Source: JADKIH01 sp031417395
GTDB lineage: Bacteria; Bacteroidota; Bacteroidia; AKYH767-A; 2013-40CM-41-45
NCBI GenBank assembly: GCA_031417395.1
Contig: JANOVM010000061.1
Span: 18,481-82,480, forward strand
DNA: 64,000 bases
Reading direction: 5' to 3'
Shown here: positions 1 to 7,862 of the stretch, piece after piece
Numbering within the stretch: position 1 is the first letter of the stretch
Layout of the letters: every line of letters starts with the position of its first letter
The notes under the pieces: model-generated
Told to the model about the DNA's origin: nothing
Database searches by the model: none
Seen by the model: only the letters and a program-made list of their open reading frames with translations
Position numbers and translations under genes: made by a program

Positions 1-950
1 TTTTCATACGATCTTTTTTCGCGTGGAAATTCTCTTCCTTTATCTTCGCTACTTAAAGATCCTTTATCCTGACTTTCTATATCATTCGGTCTTTCTCTCC
101 ATTCTTCTCTCGAATCATTTTTTCTTTCATAAGGAGGCTTATCGCCAGATTGACTTCTTCTTCTGTCTTCTCTGTTATAAGGTGTTCTTTCACGGTTTTC
201 ACGATCGGGTGTGCGACTTCTTCCCGGTCCGCTTGAACTTCGTCTTTCATAAGAGGGTTTGTCACCTGATGGACTTCTTCTTTTATCTTCTCTGTTATAG
301 GGAGTTCTTTCTTTGTTTTCGCGATCGGGTGTACGACTTCTTCCCGGTCCGCTTGAACTTCGTCTTTCATAAGAGGGTTTGTCGCCGGATGGGCTTCTTC
401 TTTTATCTTCTCTGTTATAAGGAGTTCTTTCACTGTTTTCACGATCGGGAGTACGACTTCTTCCCGACCCGCTTGAACTCCTTCTTTCATAAGAGGGTTT
501 GTCGCCGGATGGACTTCTTCTTTTATCTTCTCTGTTATAGGGAGTTCTTTCTCTGTTTTCACGATCGGGAGTACGACTTCTTCCCGGTCCGGCTGAACTT
601 CTTCTTTCGAAAGGCGGTTTATCGCGTGAAAAACTCTTTCTTTTATCTTCTCGATTATAGGGTGTTCTTTCAGTTGTACGATCGCCCGTTCTCGCAGGCC
701 TATCAGAACGACTTCCGCCTCTTTCATCTCTTTCTTTAGAAAATCTTCCTGTTTTTTCTCTTGATTGGCTGTATGGCTTGTCGAAAGACCTGCTTTTTTC
801 TCTTCTTTCAGGTGAACCGCCTTCTCTTTTATTAACTGTAGGTCTTGCACTTCGGCTATTTCCGCTCTTTCCGGCCGGTTTTCTACCGGGACCGGAACTT
901 TTAGTGCTTCTGCGGGAGCTTCCGCCTTTACTAACTCTATCCTTTCTCAT
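1..950 (-). CDS. Arg/Ser/Glu-rich repeat protein, 5' part; probable N-terminal extension of an rRNA pseudouridine synthase (partial)
   Basis: The frame starts at the ATG at 948-950 and stays open to the window edge, giving 316 codons with no stop. The N-terminus reads MRKDRVSKGGSSRRSTKSSG. The rest is low-complexity and rich in R, S, E, D, P and G, with five 40-residue repeats containing blocks such as RTPYNRED and SGDKPSYERR. No catalytic domain is inside the window. In Bacteroidota such basic, disordered tails commonly precede RluB/RsuA-type 23S rRNA pseudouridine synthases, and that is the basis of the call. A DEAD-box helicase or another RNA-binding protein is possible. Other frames are open here only because the repeat unit is a multiple of three. 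The coding assignment is firm; the family is an inference. Confidence 0.6.
   Translation of the reverse strand, partial: MRKDRVSKGGSSRRSTKSSGPGRKPAGKSGNSRSARPTVNKREGGSPERREKSRSFDKPYSQSREKTGRFSKERDERGGSRSDRPARTGDRTTERTPYNREDKRKSFSRDKPPFERRSSAGPGRSRTPDRENRERTPYNREDKRRSPSGDKPSYERRSSSGSGRSRTPDRENSERTPYNREDKRRSPSGDKPSYERRSSSGPGRSRTPDRENKERTPYNREDKRRSPSGDKPSYERRSSSGPGRSRTPDRENRERTPYNREDRRRSQSGDKPPYERKNDSREEWRERPNDIESQDKGSLSSEDKGREFPREKRSYE
121..720 (-). repeat. Five tandem 120-bp coding repeats
   Basis: Near-identical units begin at 121, 241, 361, 481 and 601, an exact 120-bp spacing, and each encodes 40 residues of the arginine-rich tail. The middle three units differ at only a few positions. The outer ones are more diverged, and degenerate copies continue on both sides. 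The exact period and high nucleotide identity indicate recent unit duplication. Confidence 0.9.
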
Positions 951-992
951 GATGCAAAGCTAAACTTTTTGGAATTAGTTATCCTGATAACT

Positions 993-1010
993 ATCCGATA
1001 GCTATCGGAT
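993..1010. repeat. Intergenic palindrome, copy 1 (ATCCGATAGCTATCGGAT)
   Basis: A perfect 18-bp palindrome lies between the start of the Arg-rich gene and the end of yraN, followed by TAACGAATTA. The same palindrome plus this flank recurs at 12719, 12778 (one mismatch) and, degenerate, at 35824. It is a dispersed extragenic element of unknown role. Confidence 0.7.
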
Positions 1011-1023
1011 TAACGAATTATAA

Positions 1024-1386
1024 TTACGCCATTGGATAAAACGCATCCTCAATATGCTCAATTGACGTGTATTCGCTATTTGTAATCACAACCATTATAT
1101 CAAAACGCCATTCTTTTTCAGGATAAAAATCTTTTACAAACTGATCTGCAGCTTTAATAATTTGTTTTTGCTTTCCAATAGTGACCAATAAGGATGGATC
1201 CGTTAAAAAGGATGAAATACGCGTCTTAACTTCAACAAATACCAGTTTTTCACCTAGTTTAGCAATAATATCTATTTCAGAATGATTGAAAATGTAATTT
1301 CTACGCAGAATTGTATAGCCCTTTTTTCTTAAGGTATCACAAGCCATGCTTTCACCGATTTGTCCGAGTTCTTTTGTATTAACCAT
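1024..1386 (-). CDS. yraN: YraN/UPF0102 family endonuclease-like protein
   Basis: A 120-residue protein of the UPF0102 family, with a restriction-endonuclease-like fold. The family core is visible in the middle: SEIDIIA followed by VFVEVKTR, which supply the Asp and Glu-x-Lys of a PD-(D/E)XK-type site. The N-terminus (LGQIGESMACDTLRKKGY) also matches the family. The start chosen is the ATG at 1384-1386; an upstream in-frame start would add residues absent from the family. It overlaps the end of the LD-carboxypeptidase gene by 8 bp, so the two are probably translationally coupled. The cellular role of YraN is poorly defined. Confidence 0.9.
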   Translation of the reverse strand: MVNTKELGQIGESMACDTLRKKGYTILRRNYIFNHSEIDIIAKLGEKLVFVEVKTRISSFLTDPSLLVTIGKQKQIIKAADQFVKDFYPEKEWRFDIMVVITNSEYTSIEHIEDAFYPMA

Positions 1387-2296
1387 TGTGAAAAGTAAGT
1401 TCAAGTTTATCACTTACGTTCAAAGTAACTTCGCTTCCCAGAATTAGCGGATAATTATTGGGAAGATGTCCTGATGGAAAACCAAAAAAGACAGGGAATG
1501 AATATTCAGCAACATCTTCTGCAATAATTTCTTCAGCATTTTTTCCAAAAGGAACTGTATTGTCTTTCATGTCATTCATTCCTCCTACTATCAATCCGGC
1601 AAGGTTTTTCAATTTTCCGTTTCGTTTTAGATTCATCATCATTCTATCAATATGATACAAATATTCATCAAGGTCTTCGATGAAAAGAATTTTACCATCT
1701 GTATCAATATCACTGGCACTTCCTAAAGCAGAATAAATTACAGATAAATTCCCTCCGATCAGTCTGCCTTTTGCTTTTCCTTTTCTATTAAGTTTTTCAA
1801 GATGAGACTGAAACTTACTCAACGAATATCGCAAAGGACTACCGAAAAGTGTTTCTTTAAATACATTTGCACAGGCCGCACTAAGATTTGGAAGATTAAA
1901 AGCCATGGGCGCATGTAACGTTTGAACATTACAATGCCTTAAAACATGCGAATGCAAAATCGTTAAATCACTGAATCCAATAAGCCATTTAGGGTCTTTT
2001 ATAAACCTCTTCCAGTCCAGCCTATCCGTAATTCTAACTGTGCCATAACCACCTCTTGCAAAAAGTATTGCGCGGGCAGTTTTGCTATTCAACGCTTTCT
2101 GTAAATCGGAGGCTCGCTCTTCATCCGTTCCTGCGAATTGATTGTCGGATTTATATAGGTTTTTACCCTGCTGAACATTTAATCCCCACGAAGTCAGGAG
2201 GTCTATAGCCGGTTTTATTTCCATTCTGTTTACTTTTCTTGCTGTTGAAACAATTATAACTGTGTCTCCTGTTTTCAGATACTCGGGTCGAATCAT
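1379..2296 (-). CDS. LD-carboxypeptidase (peptidase family S66)
   Basis: A 305-residue serine peptidase of the LdcA/MccF family. These enzymes cut the terminal D-alanine from murein tetrapeptides during peptidoglycan recycling, or inactivate microcin-like peptides. The nucleophile motif is IGFSDLT, the Glu lies in LFIEDLDEY, and the His in GFPSGHLPNNYPL near the C-terminus, so the Ser-Glu-His triad is complete. FARGGYGTVR is also typical. The ATG at 2294-2296 starts MIRPEYLKTGDTV as in the family; the longer in-frame version adds an unrelated 27 residues. There is no signal peptide, so it is probably cytoplasmic. yraN follows with an 8-bp overlap. Confidence 0.92.
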   Translation of the reverse strand: MIRPEYLKTGDTVIIVSTARKVNRMEIKPAIDLLTSWGLNVQQGKNLYKSDNQFAGTDEERASDLQKALNSKTARAILFARGGYGTVRITDRLDWKRFIKDPKWLIGFSDLTILHSHVLRHCNVQTLHAPMAFNLPNLSAACANVFKETLFGSPLRYSLSKFQSHLEKLNRKGKAKGRLIGGNLSVIYSALGSASDIDTDGKILFIEDLDEYLYHIDRMMMNLKRNGKLKNLAGLIVGGMNDMKDNTVPFGKNAEEIIAEDVAEYSFPVFFGFPSGHLPNNYPLILGSEVTLNVSDKLELTFHNG

Positions 2297-2437
2297 ATTT
2301 CTATCTTTGAAGGCAAAAATAATGTAAAGTTTGATCGTAATGGTTAAACATTTGATGGATAATTTAACAAACAGCATCTTTTAGGATAAAGTATTAAGTA
2401 CAAAGTACAAAGCACTTAGTATTCAAACACAACAACT

Positions 2438-4495
2438 ATGTCACCTACACTCGTTACCGCCGCTTTACCATATGCCAATGGACCTGTACATATCGGTCAT
2501 CTTGCAGGGGCTTATGTTCCGGCTGACATTTATGTGCGCTTCCTTAGATTAATAGAGGAAGATGTACTTTTTATTTGCGGTTCAGACGAACACGGTGTTC
2601 CCATTACATTGCGCGCAAAGAAAGAAGGCATTACTCCTCAACAAGTGGTAGATAAATACCATACGATGATGAAAAAGAGTTTCGAAGAATTCGGAATTTC
2701 TTTCGACATCTATCACCGCACTTCCGATAAAATACATTATCAGACTGCTTCTGATTTTTTTACTACTCTTTACAATAAAAATATTTTTACTGTTGAAGAA
2801 AGTGAACAATATTACGATGAAGAAGCCGCTACCTTCCTTGCCGATCGTTACATCACAGGAACATGTCCCAATTGCGGCAATACAAATGCTTACGGCGACC
2901 AGTGTGAAAAGTGCGGGAAAAGTTTAAGTCCGGCCGATTTAATCAACCCTCATTCACAGTTAAGCGGCAAAGCACCGATTAAGAAAAAAACAAAACACTG
3001 GTATCTGCCACTCGATAAGTTTCAAAAAGAATGGCTTGAAAAATGGATAACCGGTCATAAAGAAGACTGGAAAAATAATGTTTACGGTCAATGTAAATCG
3101 TGGCTTGATCAGGGCTTACAGCCGCGTGCAGTCACGCGCGATCTCGACTGGGGTGTTCCTGTTCCTCTTCCGGAAGCAAAAGGAAAAGTACTTTATGTTT
3201 GGTTCGATGCCCCGATTGGTTACATCTCTGCTACCAAAGCACTCTTTGTTCAAAAAGGAAATCCGGATGGATGGAAAAAATACTGGACAGGCAATTCGCG
3301 ATTGATTCATTTCATTGGCAAAGACAACATCGTCTTTCATTGCATTATTTTTCCTGCAATGCTAAAAGCACACGGCGATTTCGTTTTACCGGAAAATGTT
3401 CCCTCTAACGAATTCTTGAATCTTGAAGGAGATAAAATTTCCACTTCAAGAAATTGGGCTGTGTGGCTGCATGAATATTTACTCGATCTTCCGGGAAAAC
3501 AGGACGTCCTTCGGTATGCCCTTTGTTCAACTGCCCCTGAAAATAAAGACAACGATTTTACCTGGAAAGATTTTCAAGCAAGAAACAACAACGAATTGGT
3601 GGCCATCCTTGGCAACTTTGTAAACAGGACGCTTGTTCTTACCGAAAAATATTTCGAAGGAAAGGTTCCCAAAAAAGACACGCTGAAAAAAGAAGACGAA
3701 ATTTGTCTGGGAGAAATTAAAAACTCTTCGGACAATATTCGTGCATTAATTCTTAATTACAAATTAAGAGATGCTCTTTTTGAATTGATGAATCTTGCAC
3801 GTACAGGAAATAAATATCTCGCCGATCAGGAACCGTGGAAAGTTTATTCAACAGATCCTTCAAGAGTAGGCACTGTCCTTTATGTCTCTTTACAAATTAC
3901 TTCAGCACTTGCATACTTAATGGAGCCATTCCTGCCCGACACTTCTTCAAGATTATTGAAGATGCTCCTTCTCCCTGCAAAAAAATGGAATGACTTCTAC
4001 GGAAAACAAATCCTCTCTGAAGGTCATCAACTTAACAAAGCAAGTTTATTGTTCGAAAAAATCGAAGACGAAATCATTGAAAAACAATTAAAGAAATTGG
4101 AAGACACAAAAAACGCAAACACTGCCACATCAACAGAAGCAGTAACAACTACCATAACTCCATCAAAGCCTCCGACTTCATTCGACGAATTTCAGAGGAT
4201 GGATATACGTGTAGGAACAATTCTTACTGCTGAACGAGTCCCCAAGACCGATAAACTTTTGAAATTAACTATTGATACAGGAATTGATCAACGAACTGTT
4301 GTTAGCGGCATTGCCAAGTTTTACGATCCGGAAAAAATTGTTGGACAGCAGGTTTCTATTTTGGTAAATCTTGAACCAAGGAAGATCAAAGGAATCGAAT
4401 CTCAGGGAATGATTCTTATGGCAGAAAATTCAAAAGGCGAACTTGCTTTTGTATCGCCCTCCAAAGAAATAGAAAATGGCGGGTCGATACGATAA
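2438..4495 (+). CDS. metG: Methionyl-tRNA synthetase with C-terminal tRNA-binding domain
   Basis: A 685-residue class I aminoacyl-tRNA synthetase that charges tRNA-Met. The HIGH motif is at residues 18-21 (PYANGPVHIGH). The zinc knuckle is CPNC at 143-146 plus C156 and C159. The KMSKS loop is KISTS at 333-337. After an anticodon-binding helical domain and a Thr/Ala/Ser-rich linker near residue 570, an OB-fold EMAP/Trbp111-type domain (MDIRVGTI, then KLLKLTIDTG) forms the last ~100 residues. This is the full-length dimerising form. It stands alone on the plus strand, with minus-strand genes on both sides. Confidence 0.98.
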   Translation: MSPTLVTAALPYANGPVHIGHLAGAYVPADIYVRFLRLIEEDVLFICGSDEHGVPITLRAKKEGITPQQVVDKYHTMMKKSFEEFGISFDIYHRTSDKIHYQTASDFFTTLYNKNIFTVEESEQYYDEEAATFLADRYITGTCPNCGNTNAYGDQCEKCGKSLSPADLINPHSQLSGKAPIKKKTKHWYLPLDKFQKEWLEKWITGHKEDWKNNVYGQCKSWLDQGLQPRAVTRDLDWGVPVPLPEAKGKVLYVWFDAPIGYISATKALFVQKGNPDGWKKYWTGNSRLIHFIGKDNIVFHCIIFPAMLKAHGDFVLPENVPSNEFLNLEGDKISTSRNWAVWLHEYLLDLPGKQDVLRYALCSTAPENKDNDFTWKDFQARNNNELVAILGNFVNRTLVLTEKYFEGKVPKKDTLKKEDEICLGEIKNSSDNIRALILNYKLRDALFELMNLARTGNKYLADQEPWKVYSTDPSRVGTVLYVSLQITSALAYLMEPFLPDTSSRLLKMLLLPAKKWNDFYGKQILSEGHQLNKASLLFEKIEDEIIEKQLKKLEDTKNANTATSTEAVTTTITPSKPPTSFDEFQRMDIRVGTILTAERVPKTDKLLKLTIDTGIDQRTVVSGIAKFYDPEKIVGQQVSILVNLEPRKIKGIESQGMILMAENSKGELAFVSPSKEIENGGSIR

Positions 4496-4549
4496 TAATT
4501 GCTTTCCCCGGCTTTAACTTTATTGTTTACATTCCAATAATTGAATTGT

Positions 4550-4972
4550 TTATTTTCCAACTATTAAATCACGTGGTTCATATTCACTTTCAAGTGCAAG
4601 AATGTCATTATCTATTAAAGCAAGATCACTATTAAACTCATTGCGAAAGAGTTTCCAGTCACCAACACCGTATTGAACAAAGTTATTCAGATCAAAAGTC
4701 AATTCAGTAAATTCAATTTTAAGCGAATTTATTTTAGAATTAAGTTTTTTCTTTATTCCTTCCTGATACTTTGAGAAAAACTCAAGCTGTTTGAGGTTTG
4801 CATGAATTCCCTCCATCTTGAAATTCAAATTTGAAACGTAAGATTTAAACTCTTTGTTTGTGTTAATACTTACTGCATCAATTTTTTTGTACTGATTTTT
4901 CTTTGCAAATTTCTGTGCAGACAAATTAATGACAAAGAACATGCATGTCGATAATATTAAAGCGGTTTTCAT
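4550..4972 (-). CDS. Exported hypothetical protein
   Basis: A 140-residue protein of no family I recognise. The start chosen, MKTALILSTCMFFVINLSAQ, is a clear Sec signal peptide ending at SAQ. A longer in-frame start 54 bp upstream would bury it and is unlikely. The mature part is rich in K, N and F, probably all helical with coiled-coil character (KQLEFFSKYQEGIKKKLNSK), and has no cysteine. It is convergent with metG. Probable periplasmic or surface protein; no function is proposed. Confidence 0.7.
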   Translation of the reverse strand: MKTALILSTCMFFVINLSAQKFAKKNQYKKIDAVSINTNKEFKSYVSNLNFKMEGIHANLKQLEFFSKYQEGIKKKLNSKINSLKIEFTELTFDLNNFVQYGVGDWKLFRNEFNSDLALIDNDILALESEYEPRDLIVGK

Positions 4973-5279
4973 TAGATTTGGTTTTATGAGAATATGAATA
5001 CTATGAGAATACATAAAACAAGACATTCACATAAAACATTTGATTGAGCAACAAATAAAATTTATTCCAATCTTTTTAAAAAAAAGTGCCAGATTTTAAA
5101 ATAAATAAAACACGAATACGTTCTGAAATGATTTTTCTAAAAAATAAATCAGATTTAAGATGAAGATATGTTTCCTTTTCAAACCCTCAAATTCCGGTAG
5201 TGTGTGTTTTGAGAATATTGATAATGTTTTTTTCAGAATAAATTGGTCCCTGAAATTGTTCAAACGTTTTGGATTATTG

Positions 5280-5575
5280 TTTCATCCCATTAAAGAAGGC
5301 ATATTTTACCCCGGGGGCTAAAATTAAAAAATTGAAGCGCTCACGGCATACACACACCGCCTTATAAATATCCTTAAAGGTATATAGATTAAAAAAATAC
5401 GGCTGACACCAGGCAAGAGACCCCTTGATTTCCCCTCTTGCAAGGCTATCCGCCGGTGGGCGGACAGCAGAATAAATAAACAAATGACTTTATTGGCAAA
5501 TGTAATTCCAACTGCATATAAGACGGTTATTTTATTATATCATTTGCCATTTGTCCGCTATTTAACCTCACATTA
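5280..5575. repeat. Inverted repeat, left copy (downstream of ndh)
   Basis: This stretch matches the reverse complement of 6900-7190. Conserved blocks are an outer ~45 bp around TTTTACCCCGGGGGCTAAAA and an inner ~110 bp containing a GCAAGAG/CTCTTGC dyad (5413-5441) and the palindrome TCCGCCGGTGGGCGGA (5449-5464). The ~50-60 bp centre has diverged. Similarity fades toward the gene-proximal end. The short ORF that can be read through it is not considered coding. The rest of the 4973-5605 gap shows nothing recognisable. Confidence 0.8.
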
Positions 5576-5605
5576 GCCAAATTCTCAAATTACCAAATTC
5601 CTAAA

Positions 5606-6865
5606 TTACTTTTTATACGGCCGTATTATCAAACGAATCGCCCTGTCATAGCTAAAATAGTTCCACATCCAATTAATAAAAACAATAACTCTATTTCGAA
5701 AGCCAACCAGCAGCATGAGATGAATAAACAACCAGGCCATCCAAGCAAAAAATCCTTTCATATGGATAAACTTAATATCTGCAACCGCTCTGCTTCTGCC
5801 AATGGTTGCCATGGTTCCTTTATCGCTGTAAATAAACTTCTTCCATTCGTTTTCGTTTTTCAGGTTTAGGTTCTTAGCAAGATTTTTTCCCTGTTGCATA
5901 GCAACCGGAGCAAGCATGGGATGCGAGCCGCTTTCCATAGAGGCAATATCACCGATTGCATAAATATCGTTCATGCCTTTCACACGATTAAAATCATCTA
6001 CTGAAATTCGATTCCCTCTAACAATTACATCAGGCATCAATCCCTGTGGAATATTTCCTTTTACACCGGCTGTCCAGATTAGTGCACTGGTTGGAATAAT
6101 ATTTCCGTCTTTAAGTTTCGCTTCTTTTCCATCGTAGGAAACCAGTTGAGAATTCATCATCAATTTTACACCAATTTCCTCCAACTGCTTTTTCGTTTGT
6201 TGTTTGGCATAAGTCGACATAGCATCTAGCACATTAGATCCGGATTCTAAAATAGTTACTGCCATCATTGAAATGTCGAGCTCGGGGTAATCGTGCGGTA
6301 ATACATGCTTCTTCAGTTCAGCAAGGGCGCCGGAAACCTCTACACCTGTTGGACCACCTCCGACGACTACAAAATTCATCAGTCGATTTTGTTCCTTTTT
6401 GTCTTTGGAGAGCAATGCCGCTTCGAAGTTTTGTAAAATAAAACTCCGCATATTCAAAGCATCCGTGACAGACTTAAGCGACAAAGCATTTTCTTCCAAT
6501 TCCTTCATGCCGAAAAAATTTGTCATGGCACCACAAGCAATTACAAGAATGTTGTAAGGTAAAACACCTATTGTCGTTTCAAGTTCCCTTTTTTCATGGT
6601 CAATTTTTTTGACCTCTCCCATTCTGAAAACCACATTTCTATTCTTCGAAATAATTTTTCTCAACGGATATGCTACAGAATCCGGTTCGAGTCCTCCGGT
6701 GGCCACCTGATACAAAAGCGGTTGAAAAGTGAAATAGTTTTGTTTGTCAATTAAAAGCACTTCAAACTTTTTTGAATCAATCCTTCGGGCAATTTCAATG
6801 CCGCCAAAGCCTCCGCCAATTATAATAATTCGTTTGGCGTTTGGGTTGAGTGAAAAAATTTCCAT
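5606..6865 (-). CDS. ndh: Type II NADH:quinone oxidoreductase (NDH-2)
   Basis: A 419-residue flavoprotein that transfers electrons from NADH to the quinone pool without pumping protons. The FAD-binding Rossmann motif IIIIGGGFGGIEIARRI is at residues 13-29. The quinone-site signature follows (YFTFQPLLYQVATGGLEPDS). The second dinucleotide motif (VVVGGGPTGVEVSGAL) binds NADH, and AIGDIASM is the C-terminal FAD contact. A hydrophobic, amphipathic C-terminus (FFAWMAWLFIHLMLLVGFRN) attaches it to the inner membrane. It is monocistronic and lies almost exactly between two inverted copies of an intergenic repeat. Confidence 0.95.
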   Translation of the reverse strand: MEIFSLNPNAKRIIIIGGGFGGIEIARRIDSKKFEVLLIDKQNYFTFQPLLYQVATGGLEPDSVAYPLRKIISKNRNVVFRMGEVKKIDHEKRELETTIGVLPYNILVIACGAMTNFFGMKELEENALSLKSVTDALNMRSFILQNFEAALLSKDKKEQNRLMNFVVVGGGPTGVEVSGALAELKKHVLPHDYPELDISMMAVTILESGSNVLDAMSTYAKQQTKKQLEEIGVKLMMNSQLVSYDGKEAKLKDGNIIPTSALIWTAGVKGNIPQGLMPDVIVRGNRISVDDFNRVKGMNDIYAIGDIASMESGSHPMLAPVAMQQGKNLAKNLNLKNENEWKKFIYSDKGTMATIGRSRAVADIKFIHMKGFFAWMAWLFIHLMLLVGFRNRVIVFINWMWNYFSYDRAIRLIIRPYKK

Positions 6866-6899
6866 GGAGTAAAGGTGGGGAAGTTATTTGAGTATTTGG

Positions 6900-7190
6900 T
6901 TAGTGTGAGTTTGAGTAATGGACAACAGGCTCCCGCTTCAATAAAATATCCGGCATATATGAGGTTGGAATAACATTGGGGAATAAAGTCATTCGTGTAT
7001 TTATTCTGCTGTCCGCCCACCGGCGGATAGTCGTGCAAGAGGGGTAATTAAGGGGTCTCTTGCATGGCGACAGCCCTATGTTTTTTAATCAATTAACCGA
7101 TTTTTAGAGTAATAATTCAGAGTTAGTATACCTTGGACTATTTGATTTTAGCCCCGGGGTAAAATATGTCTTCGTTAATGGGATAATAAG
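6900..7190. repeat. Inverted repeat, right copy (upstream of ndh)
   Basis: The reverse-complement partner of 5280-5575. It carries the same palindrome (TCCGCCCACCGGCGGA, 7012-7027), the same GCAAGAG/CTCTTGC dyad (7035-7063) and the same GCCCCGGGGTAAAATATG outer block near 7150. It occupies most of the space between ndh and the rimP promoter. A short ORF running through it is rejected as a gene. Confidence 0.8.
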
Positions 7191-7289
7191 TTGATCAAAA
7201 AACTAGAACAAATTTCAAGCACCAATTTCTTTTGAATTGTATCTTTTCAATATTCTCCAAACTAACTCACTACCCCAAATTAAATTTCC

Positions 7290-7320
7290 TTTGGAGCACG
7301 AAAAAAAGATTGTATATTTG
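7290..7320 (+). promoter_or_regulatory. Consensus Bacteroidota promoter of rimP-nusA-infB
   Basis: TTTG at 7290-7293 and TATATTTG at 7313-7320 are separated by 19 bp. This matches the phylum's sigma-A consensus (TTTG, 19-21 bp, TAnnTTTG). Transcription would begin about 27 bp before the hairpin at 7347, so the operon has a ~50-nt leader. Confidence 0.8.
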
Positions 7321-7346
7321 CAACAGTTAAATACAGAACGATAAGA

Positions 7347-7368
7347 GGGGACCAAAGTCCCCTTTTTT
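7347..7368 (+). terminator. Attenuator-like intrinsic terminator in the rimP leader
   Basis: GGGGAC (7347-7352), loop CAAA and GTCCCC (7357-7362) are followed directly by six T. It is a complete intrinsic-terminator structure lying between the promoter and the GTG start at 7380. That position implies transcriptional attenuation of the operon that encodes NusA itself. Confidence 0.65.
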
Positions 7369-7379
7369 ATTGAAAAAAA

Positions 7380-7862
7380 GTGGAAATTAAAGAAAAAATA
7401 GCCCTTTTAGTGCAGGAAAAGCTTGTTTCGACTGAAAATTTTTTGGTCGAAATAAAGATTAGCCCAGCTAAAATTATTGTCACAATCGATCACCCAAAAG
7501 GTGTAAAAATCGAAGATTGCGTGGCAATAAACCGGTTTTTACACGAAAAACTGGACGAAAGCGGTGTTTTTAATTCTCATGAGTTGGAAGTTGGATCTCC
7601 CGGAATGGAAGAACCCTTAAAAATTCTTCCTCAGTATAAGAAACGAATCGGCCAACAGGTAAGTGTTCTTACCTTTGATGGAGTAAAAAGAAAAGGCACG
7701 CTGCTCAATGCCGATGATTTGGGAATTGAACTGAACGAAGAAAACATCGTTAGAACTAACAAAAAAAAAGAAGTCATTCATCAATTAAATAAAATACCCT
7801 TTACGGAAATTAAAGAAACAAGAGTAATATTCTCATTCGATAAAATCATTGGATCAAAATGA
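7380..7862 (+). CDS. rimP: Ribosome maturation factor RimP
   Basis: A 160-residue protein needed for maturation of the 30S subunit. The N-terminal domain has the family pattern (VEIKISPAKIIVTIDHPKGVKIEDCVAINR, then ELEVGSPGMEEPL), followed by a small Sm-like C-terminal domain (KRIGQQVSVLTFDGVKRKGTL). The start is GTG at 7380, 12 bp after the T-run of the leader hairpin; no better ATG exists upstream. Its stop overlaps the nusA start as ATGA, so rimP and nusA are translationally coupled, as in most bacteria. Confidence 0.93.
   Translation: MEIKEKIALLVQEKLVSTENFLVEIKISPAKIIVTIDHPKGVKIEDCVAINRFLHEKLDESGVFNSHELEVGSPGMEEPLKILPQYKKRIGQQVSVLTFDGVKRKGTLLNADDLGIELNEENIVRTNKKKEVIHQLNKIPFTEIKETRVIFSFDKIIGSK

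Noticed and set aside
121..720. Possible CRISPR array
   Set aside because: The repeats are contiguous 120-bp units with no unique spacers, and they are coding.
23..739. Plus-strand ORF rich in Phe/Tyr/Cys across the repeats
   Set aside because: It is the antisense of the arginine-rich coding repeats and stays open only because the unit length is a multiple of three.
77..850. Long minus-strand ORF with a Lys/Glu-rich repeat product
   Set aside because: It is a shifted frame of the 120-bp repeats. The frame from the ATG at 950 runs unbroken to the window edge and gives an Arg/Ser/Gly-rich tail of known type.
5274..5483. 69-residue minus-strand ORF
   Set aside because: It runs through the inverted repeat next to ndh and its counterpart in the other copy is not conserved as a protein.
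5280..7190. Composite transposon carrying ndh
   Set aside because: No transposase and no target-site duplication could be seen. Only the inverted-repeat observation is kept.
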